From 40CM-4-69-5 sp036556905 (GTDB taxonomy: Bacteria; Methylomirabilota; Methylomirabilia; Rokubacteriales; CSP1-6): a stretch of DNA of 64,000 nucleotides. A program made the position numbers and the translations under genes. The notes beneath the pieces are model-generated. The model ran no database searches and was not told the DNA's origin. It was given only the letters and a program-made list of their open reading frames with translations. The stretch is taken from assembly GCA_036556905.1 (NCBI GenBank), contig DATBIM010000156.1, positions 1-64,000 on the forward strand. Reading direction: 5' to 3'. Positions 26,105 through 35,283 of the stretch are shown here, piece by piece; the first letter of the stretch is position 1, and every line of letters starts with the position of its first letter.

Positions 26105-27901
26105 CTACGCGCGTGACCAGTAGGGCAGATTCCAGACGTCCACGTCCCAGCCGCTCTGGACGACGTCCCGCATACGGTTGGAGATCCCGGCCACGCGCGG
26201 ACGATAGACGACCGGGATGACCACCACGTGTTGGATGACCAGGTCGTTCATTTTGATGAACAGGGCCGCCCGCTTGACCGGATCCATCTCGGCCTCGGCG
26301 GCTTTCCAGAGCTTGTCGTACTCCTCGTTGCGCCAGCGAGTCTTGTTGCGCCCCTGCCACTTGTTGGCCCGGGACGCCACCTCCCAGGAGGTGAACTGGT
26401 CCATGAAGCGCTGGGGATCGGGCTCGGTCATCGTGGTCGTGTACATCTGGATGTCGGTGGCGAAGTGATTGTAGGTATCCCAGTTCGCCGCGTCCGACGA
26501 GAAGTACACGGAGGCGGTGACAGTCTTGAGCTCCACGTCGATGCCGGCCTTGGCGCAGGCCTGCTTGACGATCTGCTGGTTCTTCTGGCGGGGGGCGTTG
26601 ATGGAGGTCTGGTACACGAGCTTGAGCCTCTTGCCGTCCTTGGCCCGCATGCCGTCGCCGCCCCGCTTCCAGCCGGCCTGGTCCAGGATCTGGTTGGCCT
26701 TGTCGATGCTGAACTCGAAGCGGGTGTTCTTCGAGCGGACCTTCTCGGGGGCGTTGAGGAAGTTGGCCGTGGCCAGCCCGGTGCGCCCATAGATCTGCTC
26801 TTGCACCGAGGCCCGGTCCACGAGGAGATTGAGGGCCTGGCGCACCGCGGGGTCGGTGAGGAAGGGATGCTTGCTCTTGGCCGAGGAGCGCTCGCCCTCG
26901 ACCTCGGTCCACGGGTCGGTATTGTTGAGCTGGATGTGCTCGATGTTGCCGGTGGCGGCGATGTCCACCCGCCCCTTGCCGCCCTGCTCCAGGCGCTTGA
27001 GGATGTCGTCCTCCACCTGCAGGTTCCAGGCATAGTCGTATTCCCCGGTCTGGATGACCGCGCGCGCCGCCGAGACAGCGTCGCCACCTCCCTTGATCTC
27101 GATCTGGTCGAAGAACGGCCGGTTGGCCACGTGATAATTGGGGTTGATCTCGCCCCGCACGATGTCGCCGGGCTTGAAGTCCACGAACCGGAAGGCCCCG
27201 GTGCCGATGGGCTTGAGGTTGGTGGGGGCCTCGCGCGACTTGTCACCCTTGAACGCCGCGAAGAGATGCTTGGGGATGATCATCCCGGTCGCCCCGCAGA
27301 AGGGGGCCGACCAGAACGGGCTAGGGTTCTTGAAGACGATCTTGACGGTGTGGCTGTCGAGCTTGTCGATGCGCGCGATGTCCCGGTAGGGGCCGGCCGT
27401 GAGCGCGGCCGTCCCCGGATCCATCACGTACTCCCAGTTGAAGACGACGTCGTCGGCGGTGAAGGGCTTGCCGTCGTGCCAGGCGACGTTCTTCCTGAGC
27501 CGCCAGGTCACCGACAACCCGTCCTTGGCGACCATCCCGTTCTGGAGGCTGGGCACCTCGGCGGCCAGGGTCGGGACGATGTTGCCGTCCGGGTCATAGG
27601 AGCCCAACGGCTCGTAGAATACTCGCGAGGCGATCTGGTCCTTGGTGCCCGTCGCGAAGTGCGGATTGAGCAGCGTGGGCGCCTGCCACAGCAAGATCTT
27701 GACCGGCCCCCCGCCGCCCCGCTTGCTCGGGGTGAACCCCGGGGTTTTGGGCTGGGCCTGAGCGATGCCGGCCGAGGCCAGCATCTGGCTCACCATGGGC
27801 GCGGTCAACCCCAGCGCCAGCATCGACGTCGTGAAGGCGCGGCGCGAGAGGCGTCCGGCCTTGACCTGTCGCAGCAACTCCTGCAGCGCGTGCTCATCCA
27901 T
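26105..27901 (-). CDS. Peptide ABC transporter substrate-binding protein (Tat-type signal)
   Basis: A 598-residue family 5 extracellular solute-binding protein. The N-terminus has a twin-arginine-like signal (LSRRAFTTSMLALGL, cleavage near AQAQPK). The binding-protein core follows: VFYEPLGSYDPDGNIVPTLA, WRLRKNVAWHDGKPFTADDV and PIGTGAFRFVDFKPGD, with hydrophilic C-terminal VWNLPYWSRA. It captures peptides or other solutes in the periplasm. It heads the opp-type operon on the minus strand. Confidence 0.9.
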   Translation of the reverse strand: MDEHALQELLRQVKAGRLSRRAFTTSMLALGLTAPMVSQMLASAGIAQAQPKTPGFTPSKRGGGGPVKILLWQAPTLLNPHFATGTKDQIASRVFYEPLGSYDPDGNIVPTLAAEVPSLQNGMVAKDGLSVTWRLRKNVAWHDGKPFTADDVVFNWEYVMDPGTAALTAGPYRDIARIDKLDSHTVKIVFKNPSPFWSAPFCGATGMIIPKHLFAAFKGDKSREAPTNLKPIGTGAFRFVDFKPGDIVRGEINPNYHVANRPFFDQIEIKGGGDAVSAARAVIQTGEYDYAWNLQVEDDILKRLEQGGKGRVDIAATGNIEHIQLNNTDPWTEVEGERSSAKSKHPFLTDPAVRQALNLLVDRASVQEQIYGRTGLATANFLNAPEKVRSKNTRFEFSIDKANQILDQAGWKRGGDGMRAKDGKRLKLVYQTSINAPRQKNQQIVKQACAKAGIDVELKTVTASVYFSSDAANWDTYNHFATDIQMYTTTMTEPDPQRFMDQFTSWEVASRANKWQGRNKTRWRNEEYDKLWKAAEAEMDPVKRAALFIKMNDLVIQHVVVIPVVYRPRVAGISNRMRDVVQSGWDVDVWNLPYWSRA

Positions 27902-27956
27902 GTCCGACCTCCTCGCTTGAGGCAGGCATCATCTCGAGGCGGGCATAATATAGAGG

Positions 27957-28655
27957 GTGCTCCGATCCATGTCGAGAGTACCGATCTCGCTTGCGCTGGC
28001 CACCGTGCTGATCACCGTCGCCACGGGCGTGGCGTATCTCGCCCTGCGCTGGGAGCCGGGGGACGAGACGGCAACCCCGATCGCCGCTCAGCCGCCGCGC
28101 GCCGAGCCGACGGCGCCTTCAGCGTCGGCCCCGCCGCCGGCGGACACTCCGTCCCCCCGCCCGGCCAAGCCGCGGCCCGGCCGCCAGCTCGCTCTCGACG
28201 CCGCCATGCGCGAGCTCGACCTGATCCAGCCGTCGCGGACGCGCGCCGTGCAGGATTTCACGCTGCCGCTGGTGGGCGGCAAGTCGTTCCGCCTGACCGG
28301 CCATCGGGGGCAGATCCTGCTCATCAATTTCTGGGCGACCTGGTGCCCGCCCTGCCTCGAGGAGATGCCGGCGCTGGAGCGCCTGTGGCGTCAGCATCGG
28401 GACCACGGCTTCGTCCTGCTCGCCGTGTCGCTGGACACCGATTCCGGGCTCGTGGGTCCCTTCCTGGCCCGGCATCGCCTCACCTTCCCGGTCGCGCTCG
28501 ACCCCAAGTACGAGGTGGCCAATCTCTACGGCGTGCGGGCGCTGCCCGCGACCTTCGTCGTCGATCGGCTCGGGAACCTGGCCGCGCTGGCGCTGGGACC
28601 GCGAACCTGGGACAATGACGCGGCGCATTCCCTGGTGGAGGCTCTGGCGAAATAG
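27957..28655 (+). CDS. Membrane-anchored TlpA/ResA-like thiol-disulfide oxidoreductase
   Basis: A 232-residue protein with an N-terminal membrane anchor (residues ~5-28), a Pro/Ala-rich linker (~35-75) and a thioredoxin-like TlpA domain. The active site is FWATWCPPCLEEMP (CPPC), and ALPATFVVDRLG carries the cis-Pro. It keeps two cysteines, unlike the Sec proteins in this window. GTG at 27957 or ATG at 27969 starts it. Only 2 bp separate it from ccdA, which supplies electrons to TlpA/ResA-type proteins for cytochrome c or periplasmic thiol reduction. Confidence 0.88.
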   Translation: MLRSMSRVPISLALATVLITVATGVAYLALRWEPGDETATPIAAQPPRAEPTAPSASAPPPADTPSPRPAKPRPGRQLALDAAMRELDLIQPSRTRAVQDFTLPLVGGKSFRLTGHRGQILLINFWATWCPPCLEEMPALERLWRQHRDHGFVLLAVSLDTDSGLVGPFLARHRLTFPVALDPKYEVANLYGVRALPATFVVDRLGNLAALALGPRTWDNDAAHSLVEALAK

Positions 28656-28657
28656 GG

Positions 28658-29395
28658 ATGGGACAGTCGGTCGGCGTGGCAGTGGCGTTCAGCGCGGGCC
28701 TCTTCTCGTTCTTGTCGCCCTGCGTGCTGCCGCTGTTCCCCTCGTACCTGTCCTTTATCACTGGCATGTCGGTGGCCGACCTCACGGGCGACATCGCCCC
28801 CGCTGCGCGCCGGCGCGTGCTCCTGCACGCCCTGACCTTCGTGGCCGGCTTCTCGATGGTCTTCATCTCGCTGGGAGCGACCTTCAGCGCGGCCGGGCAG
28901 TTCCTGCTCGAGCATCGTGAGTCGATCCGCCGCCTGGGCGGCGCGCTGATCGTGCTCTTCGGCCTCTACATCGCCGGGGTGTTTCGCCTGGGCCTCTTCG
29001 GCCGCACCGCACAGCTCCAGTTCCGTGAGAAGCCGGCGGGTTATGCTGGCTCGCTCCTGGTGGGCATCACCTTCGCGATTGGGTGGACGCCCTGCGTGGG
29101 TCCCATCCTGGGGGCGATCCTGTCGTTGGCCGGTACCGCGGAGACGGTGCAGCGGGGTGTGGGCCTCCTCATCGCCTATTCGGCGGGCCTGGGTGTGCCC
29201 TTCCTGCTCTCCGCGCTGGCGCTCGGCTCGTTCCTGCGCTTCTTCAAGCGCTACCGCCCGTTCATCCCCGTCGTCGAGCGCGCCGCCGGGGTCCTGCTCG
29301 TCGTGGTGGGCGTGCTCGTCTTCACGAATTACTACACGGTCCTCAACGCCTGGGCCATCTCCCTGACGCCCGAGTGGCTGCTCAAGCGGCTCTAG
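28658..29395 (+). CDS. ccdA: CcdA-type cytochrome c biogenesis/thiol electron transfer protein
   Basis: A 245-residue protein with six membrane segments. The two redox cysteines sit in the duplicated motifs FSFLSPCVLPLFPSYLSF and AIGWTPCVGPILGAI. It moves electrons from cytoplasmic thioredoxin to periplasmic thiol proteins, here most likely the adjacent TlpA. The end overlaps the thrB start by 22 bp if thrB uses GTG 29374. Confidence 0.92.
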   Translation: MGQSVGVAVAFSAGLFSFLSPCVLPLFPSYLSFITGMSVADLTGDIAPAARRRVLLHALTFVAGFSMVFISLGATFSAAGQFLLEHRESIRRLGGALIVLFGLYIAGVFRLGLFGRTAQLQFREKPAGYAGSLLVGITFAIGWTPCVGPILGAILSLAGTAETVQRGVGLLIAYSAGLGVPFLLSALALGSFLRFFKRYRPFIPVVERAAGVLLVVVGVLVFTNYYTVLNAWAISLTPEWLLKRL

Positions 29396-30300
29396 CGCCG
29401 CACGTCCGGGTCCGGGTCCCGGCCAGCACGGCCAACCTGGGCCCCGGCTTCGATGCGCTCGGTCTGGCGCTCGCACTCTACAACGAGGTCACCGCGCGGG
29501 AGACCGACACCATCAGCGTGACGGTGGAGGGCGAGGGCGCCGGCAAGGTGCCGACCGGTGAAGACAACGTCGTCGCCCGCGCCGTGCGCGCGGTCTACGA
29601 GGCGACCGGCCGACGCTTCCCCGGGTGCGCGCTGACCTGCCTGAACCGGATCCCGCTGGCCCGGGGGCTCGGCTCCAGCGCGGCGGCCTGGGTCGGCGGG
29701 CTGCTGGCCGGCAACGCCCTGCTGGGCTCGCCGCTCGACCGCGGGGCGGTGCTCACGCTGGCCGCCGGCGCCGAAGGGCATCCCGACAACGTGGCGGCCG
29801 CGCTCTACGGGGGGCTGACCGTGGCCTGCCCCGGGCCGGGTGGCACCACCGCCGTGTCCCTCCCGGTGCCCGCGCATCTCCGCTGGGTGGTGCTCATCCC
29901 CGAGATGACGAGCGCGACGGCCGAAGCCCGGGCGGTGTTGCCCCCGACGGTGCCCAGGGCCGATGCGGTCTTCAACGTCCAGCGGGTGGCCCTGCTGCTG
30001 GCCAGCCTGCAGGCGGATCGCCCGGAAGGTCTTCGCCTCGCGCTGCACGACCGGCTCCACGAGCCCTATCGCCTGTCGCTGTTTTCGTGGATGTCGGATG
30101 TGGCCGCCGCGGCCCGCGAGGCCGGCGCGCTGGGATGCGTGCTCAGCGGGGCCGGTCCCTCGCTACTGGCCGTCGTCTCCGGTGACGCGCAGGCCGTCAG
30201 CGTGGCGATGGAAACGGCGCTCCGCCGCGCCGGGATCGCTGGCAGGGCCCGCACCCTGGGCGTCGATGGGCAGGGCGCCGTCGTCCACGCCGTCGCGTGA
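29374..30300 (+). CDS. thrB: Homoserine kinase
   Basis: A 308-residue GHMP kinase. VRVPASTANLGPGFDALGLA is the conserved N-terminal block, PLARGLGSSAAAWVGG is the ATP-binding glycine-rich loop, and LSGAGPSLLAVVS is motif 3. It phosphorylates L-homoserine in threonine biosynthesis. GTG at 29374, inside the end of ccdA, is the only start that includes the conserved VRVPAS block. The stop overlaps the next start (GTGA). Placing thrB in a redox operon is unusual. Confidence 0.9.
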   Translation: MAAQAALAPHVRVRVPASTANLGPGFDALGLALALYNEVTARETDTISVTVEGEGAGKVPTGEDNVVARAVRAVYEATGRRFPGCALTCLNRIPLARGLGSSAAAWVGGLLAGNALLGSPLDRGAVLTLAAGAEGHPDNVAAALYGGLTVACPGPGGTTAVSLPVPAHLRWVVLIPEMTSATAEARAVLPPTVPRADAVFNVQRVALLLASLQADRPEGLRLALHDRLHEPYRLSLFSWMSDVAAAAREAGALGCVLSGAGPSLLAVVSGDAQAVSVAMETALRRAGIAGRARTLGVDGQGAVVHAVA

Positions 30301-31571
30301 CGGCGGCGCGTTCGTCGGGCGCCGGCCTTCCGCCGGAGCCCCGACGGCAGTTCCAGGTCGTCGCGACGGTCTGGCTCATCCTGGCCGCGGCCTACGGCGT
30401 CGCCTTCGCCTTCCCGATCTTCTTCGTCGCGCTGCTCGACGAGTTCCGCTGGTCGCGCGCGCTGACGGCCGGGGCCATGTCGATGTCCACGCTGTTGCAG
30501 GGCCTCCTGGCTCCCGTCACCGGCATCGTGGTGGACCGCATCGGCCCGCGTCGCGTCATTCTCGCCGGCGTGGGGCTGCTGGGCGCTTCGTCCATCCTCG
30601 CCGCCACGATCCGCACGCCCTGGGAGCTCTACCTCTATACCGGCCTGGTGGGCGCCATGGGGATCGTGGCGCTGGGCTGGGTGCCCATGGGTGTGCTGCT
30701 CTCTCACTGGGTGACGGAGCGGCGCGGCCGCATGGTCGGTCTGGCGTTTTCCGGCATGGGCGCTGGTATCTTCGTCCTCGGTCCGCTCAGCCAGTGGCTC
30801 ATCGATCGCCTGGGCTGGCGCGCCGCCAGTCTGGCGCTTGGCGTGGCGGTGCTGATCGTGTTGCTGCCGAGCGCCTGGTGGGGCTGTCGTGTCCCCGAGC
30901 GACGGCGGGGCGGGCCGGGCGGATTCCGCCGCGACGAACGGGATGGGGGGCAGGGCGGTGGCGCCGGCCCGCCGCGGCGCGACGGCGAAGCGACGCTGGC
31001 GGATGCGTTGCGCACCCGCGCCTTCTGGGCGCTCTTTGCCGCCTACCTGCTGACGCCGCTTGCCGTCTTTCCCGTCTTCACGCATCAGGTTGCGTTCGCC
31101 GTGGACGTGGGCTTCCCCCGGCTGCTCGTGGCCTCGATCTTCGGGCTGATGGGTTTGATGTCGAGCCTGGGCCGCCCGCTCTTCGGGGTGGTGGCCGACC
31201 GGTTCGGAGGTGCGGTGTCGGCCACGATCTCGTTCGGCTGTACGGCCGGCGGCGCCGTGGCGCTGGTGGCGGCGGAGGTTTGGCCCCACACGGTGTGGCT
31301 CGGGATCTACGCGGTGCTCTTCGGACTCGGCTTCGGGGCCCGGGGCCCGATCATCACCGCGATCGCCACCGAGCTGTTCGCAGGCCGGCGCTTCGGGGTG
31401 ATCTATGGCGTGCTGAACATGGGCAACGGTGTGGGCGCGGCCATCGGGCCCTGGTTCGGCGGGGCGGTGCATGACGCGCTGGGGTCGTACCGGATGGTGT
31501 TCCTCTCGTCCATCGTTTTCAGCGCGCTGGCCTCGGCCTGCTTCTGGCTGGCCCGCCGGCGGACACCTTGA
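30297..31571 (+). CDS. MFS transporter (monocarboxylate/oxalate-formate antiporter-like)
   Basis: A 424-residue protein with about twelve membrane segments. VVDRIGPRRVILAGVGLLG is motif A; LSHWVTERRGRMVGLAFSG and EWRWSR-like FRWSRALTAGAM resemble the OFA/MCT family, which carries organic acids. A Gly/Arg-rich central loop (residues ~200-230) separates the two halves. GTG at 30297 overlaps the thrB stop. The substrate is unknown. Confidence 0.82.
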   Translation: MTAARSSGAGLPPEPRRQFQVVATVWLILAAAYGVAFAFPIFFVALLDEFRWSRALTAGAMSMSTLLQGLLAPVTGIVVDRIGPRRVILAGVGLLGASSILAATIRTPWELYLYTGLVGAMGIVALGWVPMGVLLSHWVTERRGRMVGLAFSGMGAGIFVLGPLSQWLIDRLGWRAASLALGVAVLIVLLPSAWWGCRVPERRRGGPGGFRRDERDGGQGGGAGPPRRDGEATLADALRTRAFWALFAAYLLTPLAVFPVFTHQVAFAVDVGFPRLLVASIFGLMGLMSSLGRPLFGVVADRFGGAVSATISFGCTAGGAVALVAAEVWPHTVWLGIYAVLFGLGFGARGPIITAIATELFAGRRFGVIYGVLNMGNGVGAAIGPWFGGAVHDALGSYRMVFLSSIVFSALASACFWLARRRTP

Positions 31572-31604
31572 CGGTCGCGCAGGCGCGATGCTAAGTGAAG
31601 CGCG

Positions 31605-32765
31605 ATGAGGCGGCGCCCTGCGCCCCGGCCTGGCCTCCGTCCCGGCGTGCTTCCCTATCAGGCGCTGCGGGCCGGCGTCGCCGCGGGCTGGATCCGCGCC
31701 GCCGCTCCGCTCGAGGACCAGCAATTCCAGCCGGCCAGTCTCGACCTGCGTCTGGGCGCCGTGGCCTATCAGCTCCGCGCCAGCTTCCTGCCCTACCGGG
31801 AGTCCGTCGAAGCCCGGCTGCGCCAGGAGACTCCGGCAGACAGTGACCTCGTCATCGATCGACTGTCGCTGGAGGCGGGGGCGACGCTCCAGCGGGGCTC
31901 GGTCTACCTGGTACCCCTCCTGGAATCGCTGGTGCTGCCGCCGTCCGTGCGCGGACGGTGCAATCCCAAGAGCACCACGGGCCGCCTCGACATCTTTACC
32001 CGCGTCATCACCGACGCCGCTCCGCGCTTCGACGAGATTCGCGCCGGCTACGCCGGCCCGCTCTATCTCGAAGTCTCCCCCCAGTCCTTCCCGGTGCGCG
32101 TGCAGCGCGGCCAGTCGCTGAACCAGCTGCGGTTGCTGAGCGGCCAGGCGCTGATCTCCGATCCGGGACTGGCCGACGTGTACCGCGCGACGCCGCTCCT
32201 CTACGACGATGACGACTGTCCGATTCCGCTCGCGCGGGTTGTCTTCAACGACGGGCTGTGCATGGGGGTGGATCTCTCGGGCCGCCACACCGGGGGCATC
32301 ATCGGCTACCGGGCGCACCCCAACCCTCCCGCCGTGGATTTGAGCCGGGTTGATTTCTACGATCCGGCCGAGTTCTGGGAACCCATCAAGCGGTCCGGTC
32401 GCGACGCCTACATCCTGGAAGCGAACCGGTTCTACATCCTGGTCTCGCGCGAGCGCATCCGGGTGCCCCCCGACTTCGCCGCCGAGATGGTGGTCTACGA
32501 CGCCGGGGCCGGGGAGATCCGGACCCACTACGCGGGTTTCTTCGATCCCGGCTTCGGCTACGGGGACGGTCGAGTCCTGGGCACCAAGGTGGTGATGGAG
32601 GTGCGGGCCCGGGAGGTCCCCTTCCTCCTCTACGACGGCCAGATCTCCTTCAAGGTGCTCTTCGAGCGGCTGGCCAGCCGGCCCGAGCGCGTGTACGGGG
32701 TGGGCCTGAACTCCTCCTACCAGCACCAGACCCTGACCCTGAGCAAGCACTTCCGCCGGGCCTGA
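31605..32765 (+). CDS. dcd: dCTP deaminase-family protein, fused double-domain form
   Basis: A 386-residue protein built from two dUTPase/DCD-like halves. The first has QPASLDLRLGAVAYQLR and RGRCNPKSTTGRLDIFTRVI; the second has DAYILEANRFYILVSRE and THYAGFFDPGFGYGDG. The long form resembles 2'-deoxycytidine 5'-triphosphate deaminases of some Gram-negative bacteria, which make dUTP from dCTP for dTTP synthesis. ATG at 31605 is used. It is followed 84 bp later by the UBact gene. Confidence 0.87.
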   Translation: MRRRPAPRPGLRPGVLPYQALRAGVAAGWIRAAAPLEDQQFQPASLDLRLGAVAYQLRASFLPYRESVEARLRQETPADSDLVIDRLSLEAGATLQRGSVYLVPLLESLVLPPSVRGRCNPKSTTGRLDIFTRVITDAAPRFDEIRAGYAGPLYLEVSPQSFPVRVQRGQSLNQLRLLSGQALISDPGLADVYRATPLLYDDDDCPIPLARVVFNDGLCMGVDLSGRHTGGIIGYRAHPNPPAVDLSRVDFYDPAEFWEPIKRSGRDAYILEANRFYILVSRERIRVPPDFAAEMVVYDAGAGEIRTHYAGFFDPGFGYGDGRVLGTKVVMEVRAREVPFLLYDGQISFKVLFERLASRPERVYGVGLNSSYQHQTLTLSKHFRRA

Positions 32766-32849
32766 AAAGAACCGCTGGCCTTCCGCATCTGTTAGAATTG
32801 AGCGGGGACGGTGGTATGGGCGTTAGCCACCGACCGACGGAGAGCGCCT

Positions 32850-33053
32850 ATGGCAGAGCAGAAGAAGAAAGAGACGAGGCCCACCAAGCCCTCCGAGGGC
32901 GGCGACGGGGCGGCGGCAGGCAGCCCGGAGCTGGCCAAGAAGGGCAAGAAGATCAAGGAAGACATCGACAAGCTCCTCGACGAGATCGATGAGATTCTCG
33001 AAGAGAATGCCGAGGAGTTCGTGAAGAGCTACGTGCAGCGGGGAGGCCAGTAG
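32850..33053 (+). CDS. UBact/Pup-like prokaryotic ubiquitin-like modifier
   Basis: A 67-residue, highly charged protein: a disordered N-terminus (AEQKKKETRPTKPSEGG), a coiled helix (LAKKGKKIKEDIDKLLDEID), then EEFVKSYVQRGGQ ending in Gly-Gly-Gln. The C-terminal GGQ and the KxYVQRGG tail match Pup and especially the UBact variant described from Gram-negative lineages. In Pup systems, the terminal Gln is deamidated by Dop and the protein is ligated to lysines by PafA for proteasomal degradation. No dop, pafA, prcA/B or mpa is in the window, which is unusual for UBact. FmdB follows by 3 bp. Confidence 0.85.
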   Translation: MAEQKKKETRPTKPSEGGDGAAAGSPELAKKGKKIKEDIDKLLDEIDEILEENAEEFVKSYVQRGGQ

Positions 33054-33056
33054 CCG

Positions 33057-33269
33057 GTGCCCCTGTACGAGTACCGCTGTGCCGGCTGCAATCAGGAGTT
33101 CGAACGCTATGTGGCCACGCCGACCGCCGCGGTAACGTGCCCGGCCTGCACAAGCGGGAACGTCAAGCGCAAGCTCTCGCTGTTCGCCTTCAAGGCGGAA
33201 GGGGGAGCGATGTCGACCGCCATGCCCTCGGGCGGCTCCTGCTGCGGGGGCGGTTGCTCCTGCCACTGA
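33057..33269 (+). CDS. FmdB-family zinc-ribbon regulatory protein
   Basis: A 70-residue protein beginning with GTG: MPLYEYRCAGCNQEFERYV gives C8-x2-C11, and TCPACTSGNVKRKLS gives C28-x2-C31, the single zinc ribbon of the FmdB/CxxC_CxxC_SSSS family. A Gly/Cys-rich tail (GGSCCGGGCSCH) is also typical. Function is unclear. It is spaced 3 bp from UBact, suggesting co-expression. Confidence 0.88.
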   Translation: MPLYEYRCAGCNQEFERYVATPTAAVTCPACTSGNVKRKLSLFAFKAEGGAMSTAMPSGGSCCGGGCSCH

Positions 33270-33298
33270 CCGCCCGGCCCTGACGGGCCGACGACCCG

Positions 33299-34213
33299 AT
33301 GGATCTTCGCCGGCTCGAGGTCTTCGTGAAAGTCGCCGAGCTGGGGAGCTTCTCGCGCGCCGCCGAGGCGCTCTTTCTCACCCAGCCGACGGTGTCCGAG
33401 CATGTGCGCGCTCTCGAGGAGGACCTGGGTGTGCAACTGCTCGATCGCCTGGGCCGGGGAGCCGCCCCCACTCCGGCGGGACAGCTCCTGCTGGGCTACG
33501 CCCACCGCATCCTGGCACTCATGCGCGAGGCGCGTCAGGCTGTCGATCGATTCCAGGGCCGTTTGCTCGGAGAGCTCATCGTGGGCGGCAGCACCATCCC
33601 CGGCGAGTACATCCTTCCCGCCCTCATCGGCCAGTTCAAGGCCAAGTATCCCGATATCTCCATCAGCCTGCGCGTCGGTTCCAGCCAGCAGATCAGCGAG
33701 TGGGTGGAAGAGGGTCGGGTGGAGATCGGTGTCGTCGGGGCTCGTCCGGGCAGCCGGGCGCTGGTCGCCCGCGAGTTGATGGCCGACGAGATGGTGATCG
33801 TGGTGCCTCCCGAGCACCCCTGGACCCGACGGCCGAGCGTCGGGCTGGCCGACATCCGCGCGGAACCGCTCCTGCTGCGGGAACGCGGCTCGGGGACGCG
33901 GCAAGCGCTGGAGCGCGCGTTGGCCGAGGCGGGGACGGACCTGAGCGCCTTCCGGGTGGCTGGCGAGATGGGGTCCACCCAGGCGGTGAAGCAGGCGGTG
34001 CGAGCCGGGATCGGCGTGACATTGCTGTCCAGGCTGGCCGTCGAGGACGAGTGCCGGGCCCGGCTCCTCGTGTGCGTGCGCGTGGAGGGTCTCGACGTTC
34101 GCCGGTCGTTCCACCTGGTGACCCATCGCGAACGCAGTCGCTCGCCGCTGGCGCAGGCCTTCCTGGAGTTCATAGAATCCCAGGCCGCCTCGGGGGCATC
34201 GCAAGAGCCGTGA
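33299..34213 (+). CDS. Selenium metabolism-associated LysR-family transcriptional regulator
   Basis: A 304-residue LTTR. MDLRRLEVFVKVAELGSFSR and LTQPTVSEHVRALEEDLG form the N-terminal winged helix, and residues ~90-300 form the effector domain (ELIVGGSTIPGEYILPALIG; KQAVRAGIGVTLLS). It resembles a LysR subfamily associated with selenium metabolism genes, and here its stop overlaps the start of selD by 4 bp (GTGA), which supports that call. It may sense a selenium or sulfur compound (O-acetylserine, selenite), but the ligand is inference. A 6-bp hairpin (33274-33290) lies just before it. Confidence 0.85.
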   Translation: MDLRRLEVFVKVAELGSFSRAAEALFLTQPTVSEHVRALEEDLGVQLLDRLGRGAAPTPAGQLLLGYAHRILALMREARQAVDRFQGRLLGELIVGGSTIPGEYILPALIGQFKAKYPDISISLRVGSSQQISEWVEEGRVEIGVVGARPGSRALVARELMADEMVIVVPPEHPWTRRPSVGLADIRAEPLLLRERGSGTRQALERALAEAGTDLSAFRVAGEMGSTQAVKQAVRAGIGVTLLSRLAVEDECRARLLVCVRVEGLDVRRSFHLVTHRERSRSPLAQAFLEFIESQAASGASQEP

Positions 34214-35271
34214 CGGGCAAAGAGATCCGTCTCACCGCCTACGCCTCCTGCGCGGGCTGAGCGTCCAAGATGGCTCCTGGAGATCTCCAGGAGGTGCTGG
34301 CCGTGCTCAGATCCGATCGCCCGACGGCCGCCCACGAGAACCTGCTGGTGGGCCTGGGACGCGCGGACGATGCGGCCGTCTACCGGTTGGCTCCCGATCT
34401 GGCTATCGTCGAGACGCTCGACTTCTTTCCGCCGGTCGTCGATGACCCTTATGTGTGGGGTGCCGTCGCCGCGGCCAATGCCATGTCCGACGTCTATGCG
34501 ATGGGGGGCGAGGTGATGTTCGCCCTGGCCATCGCCGGCTTTCCCCGCGACATGCCCAAGTCGATCATCGCCGATGTCTTCCGGGGCGCCGCGGACAAGG
34601 TGGCCGAGGCGGGAGGCGTCGTGGCCGGGGGCCATACCGTCATCGACAACGAGCCCAAGTATGGGCTCTGTGTTACCGGCCGAATCCATCCCGATCGCGT
34701 CCTCCTCAAGGGCGGCCTCCGCCCGGGTGACCGTCTGTTCCTGTCCAAGCCCCTGGGCACCGGCGTCATCACCACGGCGGGCAAGGACGATGCGGCTCCG
34801 AGCGATATTCTGGCCGGCGCCGTCGCCAGCATGCTGAGGCTCAACCGGGTGGCGGCCCAGGTGGCCATTGCCGGCGGCGCCCGGGGCGCGACCGATGTCA
34901 CGGGGTTCGGCCTGCTCGGTCACGCCGGCGAGATGGTGGAGGCGTCGGGGGCTGGGATCGAGGTGTCCTCCCGCCGCCTTCCGCTGCTGCCCGGCGCCCT
35001 GGCCCTCGCCGAGAAGGGACACTTCAGCGGGGGGATGAAGCGCAACCGCCGCTACGTCGAGGGCGTGTTCGGGCCCCGGCTCACGATCGACGCCGCGGTG
35101 GCTCCCGCGCTCGCTTCCCTCATGTTCGAGGCAGAGACCTCCGGGGGGCTGCTCTTCTCCGTCACGCCTGACCGGGCCCAGCGCGTGCTGGCCGACTTTG
35201 CCACTCGGGGGGAAACGGGCGTCGAGATCGGCGTCGTCCTCAGCGAGCCGCTGATTCGCGTCGTCCCCTGA
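34210..35271 (+). CDS. selD: Selenide, water dikinase SelD, selenocysteine-containing
   Basis: A 353-residue protein when the TGA at 34258 is read as selenocysteine (U17). Translating from GTG 34210 gives IRLTAYASCAG-U17-ASKMAPGDL, aligned residue for residue with E. coli SelD, where C17 and K20 are catalytic; here U17 and K20. The rest is typical: DFFPPVVDDPYVWGAVAAAN, AGGHTVIDNEP and DVTGFGLLGHAGEMVE. SelD makes selenophosphate from selenide and ATP, the Se donor for Sec and selenouridine. Without readthrough the first usable ATG is 34270, which would drop the catalytic residue and the conserved N-terminus. It is co-transcribed with the LysR gene. Confidence 0.92.
34274..34293 (+). promoter_or_regulatory. 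Candidate SECIS hairpin for SelD
   Basis: A 20-base perfect palindrome starting 13 nt after the TGA at 34258-34260 folds as a 7-bp stem (CTCCTGG / CCAGGAG) with loop AGATCT. It lies at SECIS distance but, unlike the other three, the loop has AGA rather than AGU, so it is a weaker candidate. Confidence 0.5.
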
Positions 35272-35283
35272 CCGCCGAGGCGT

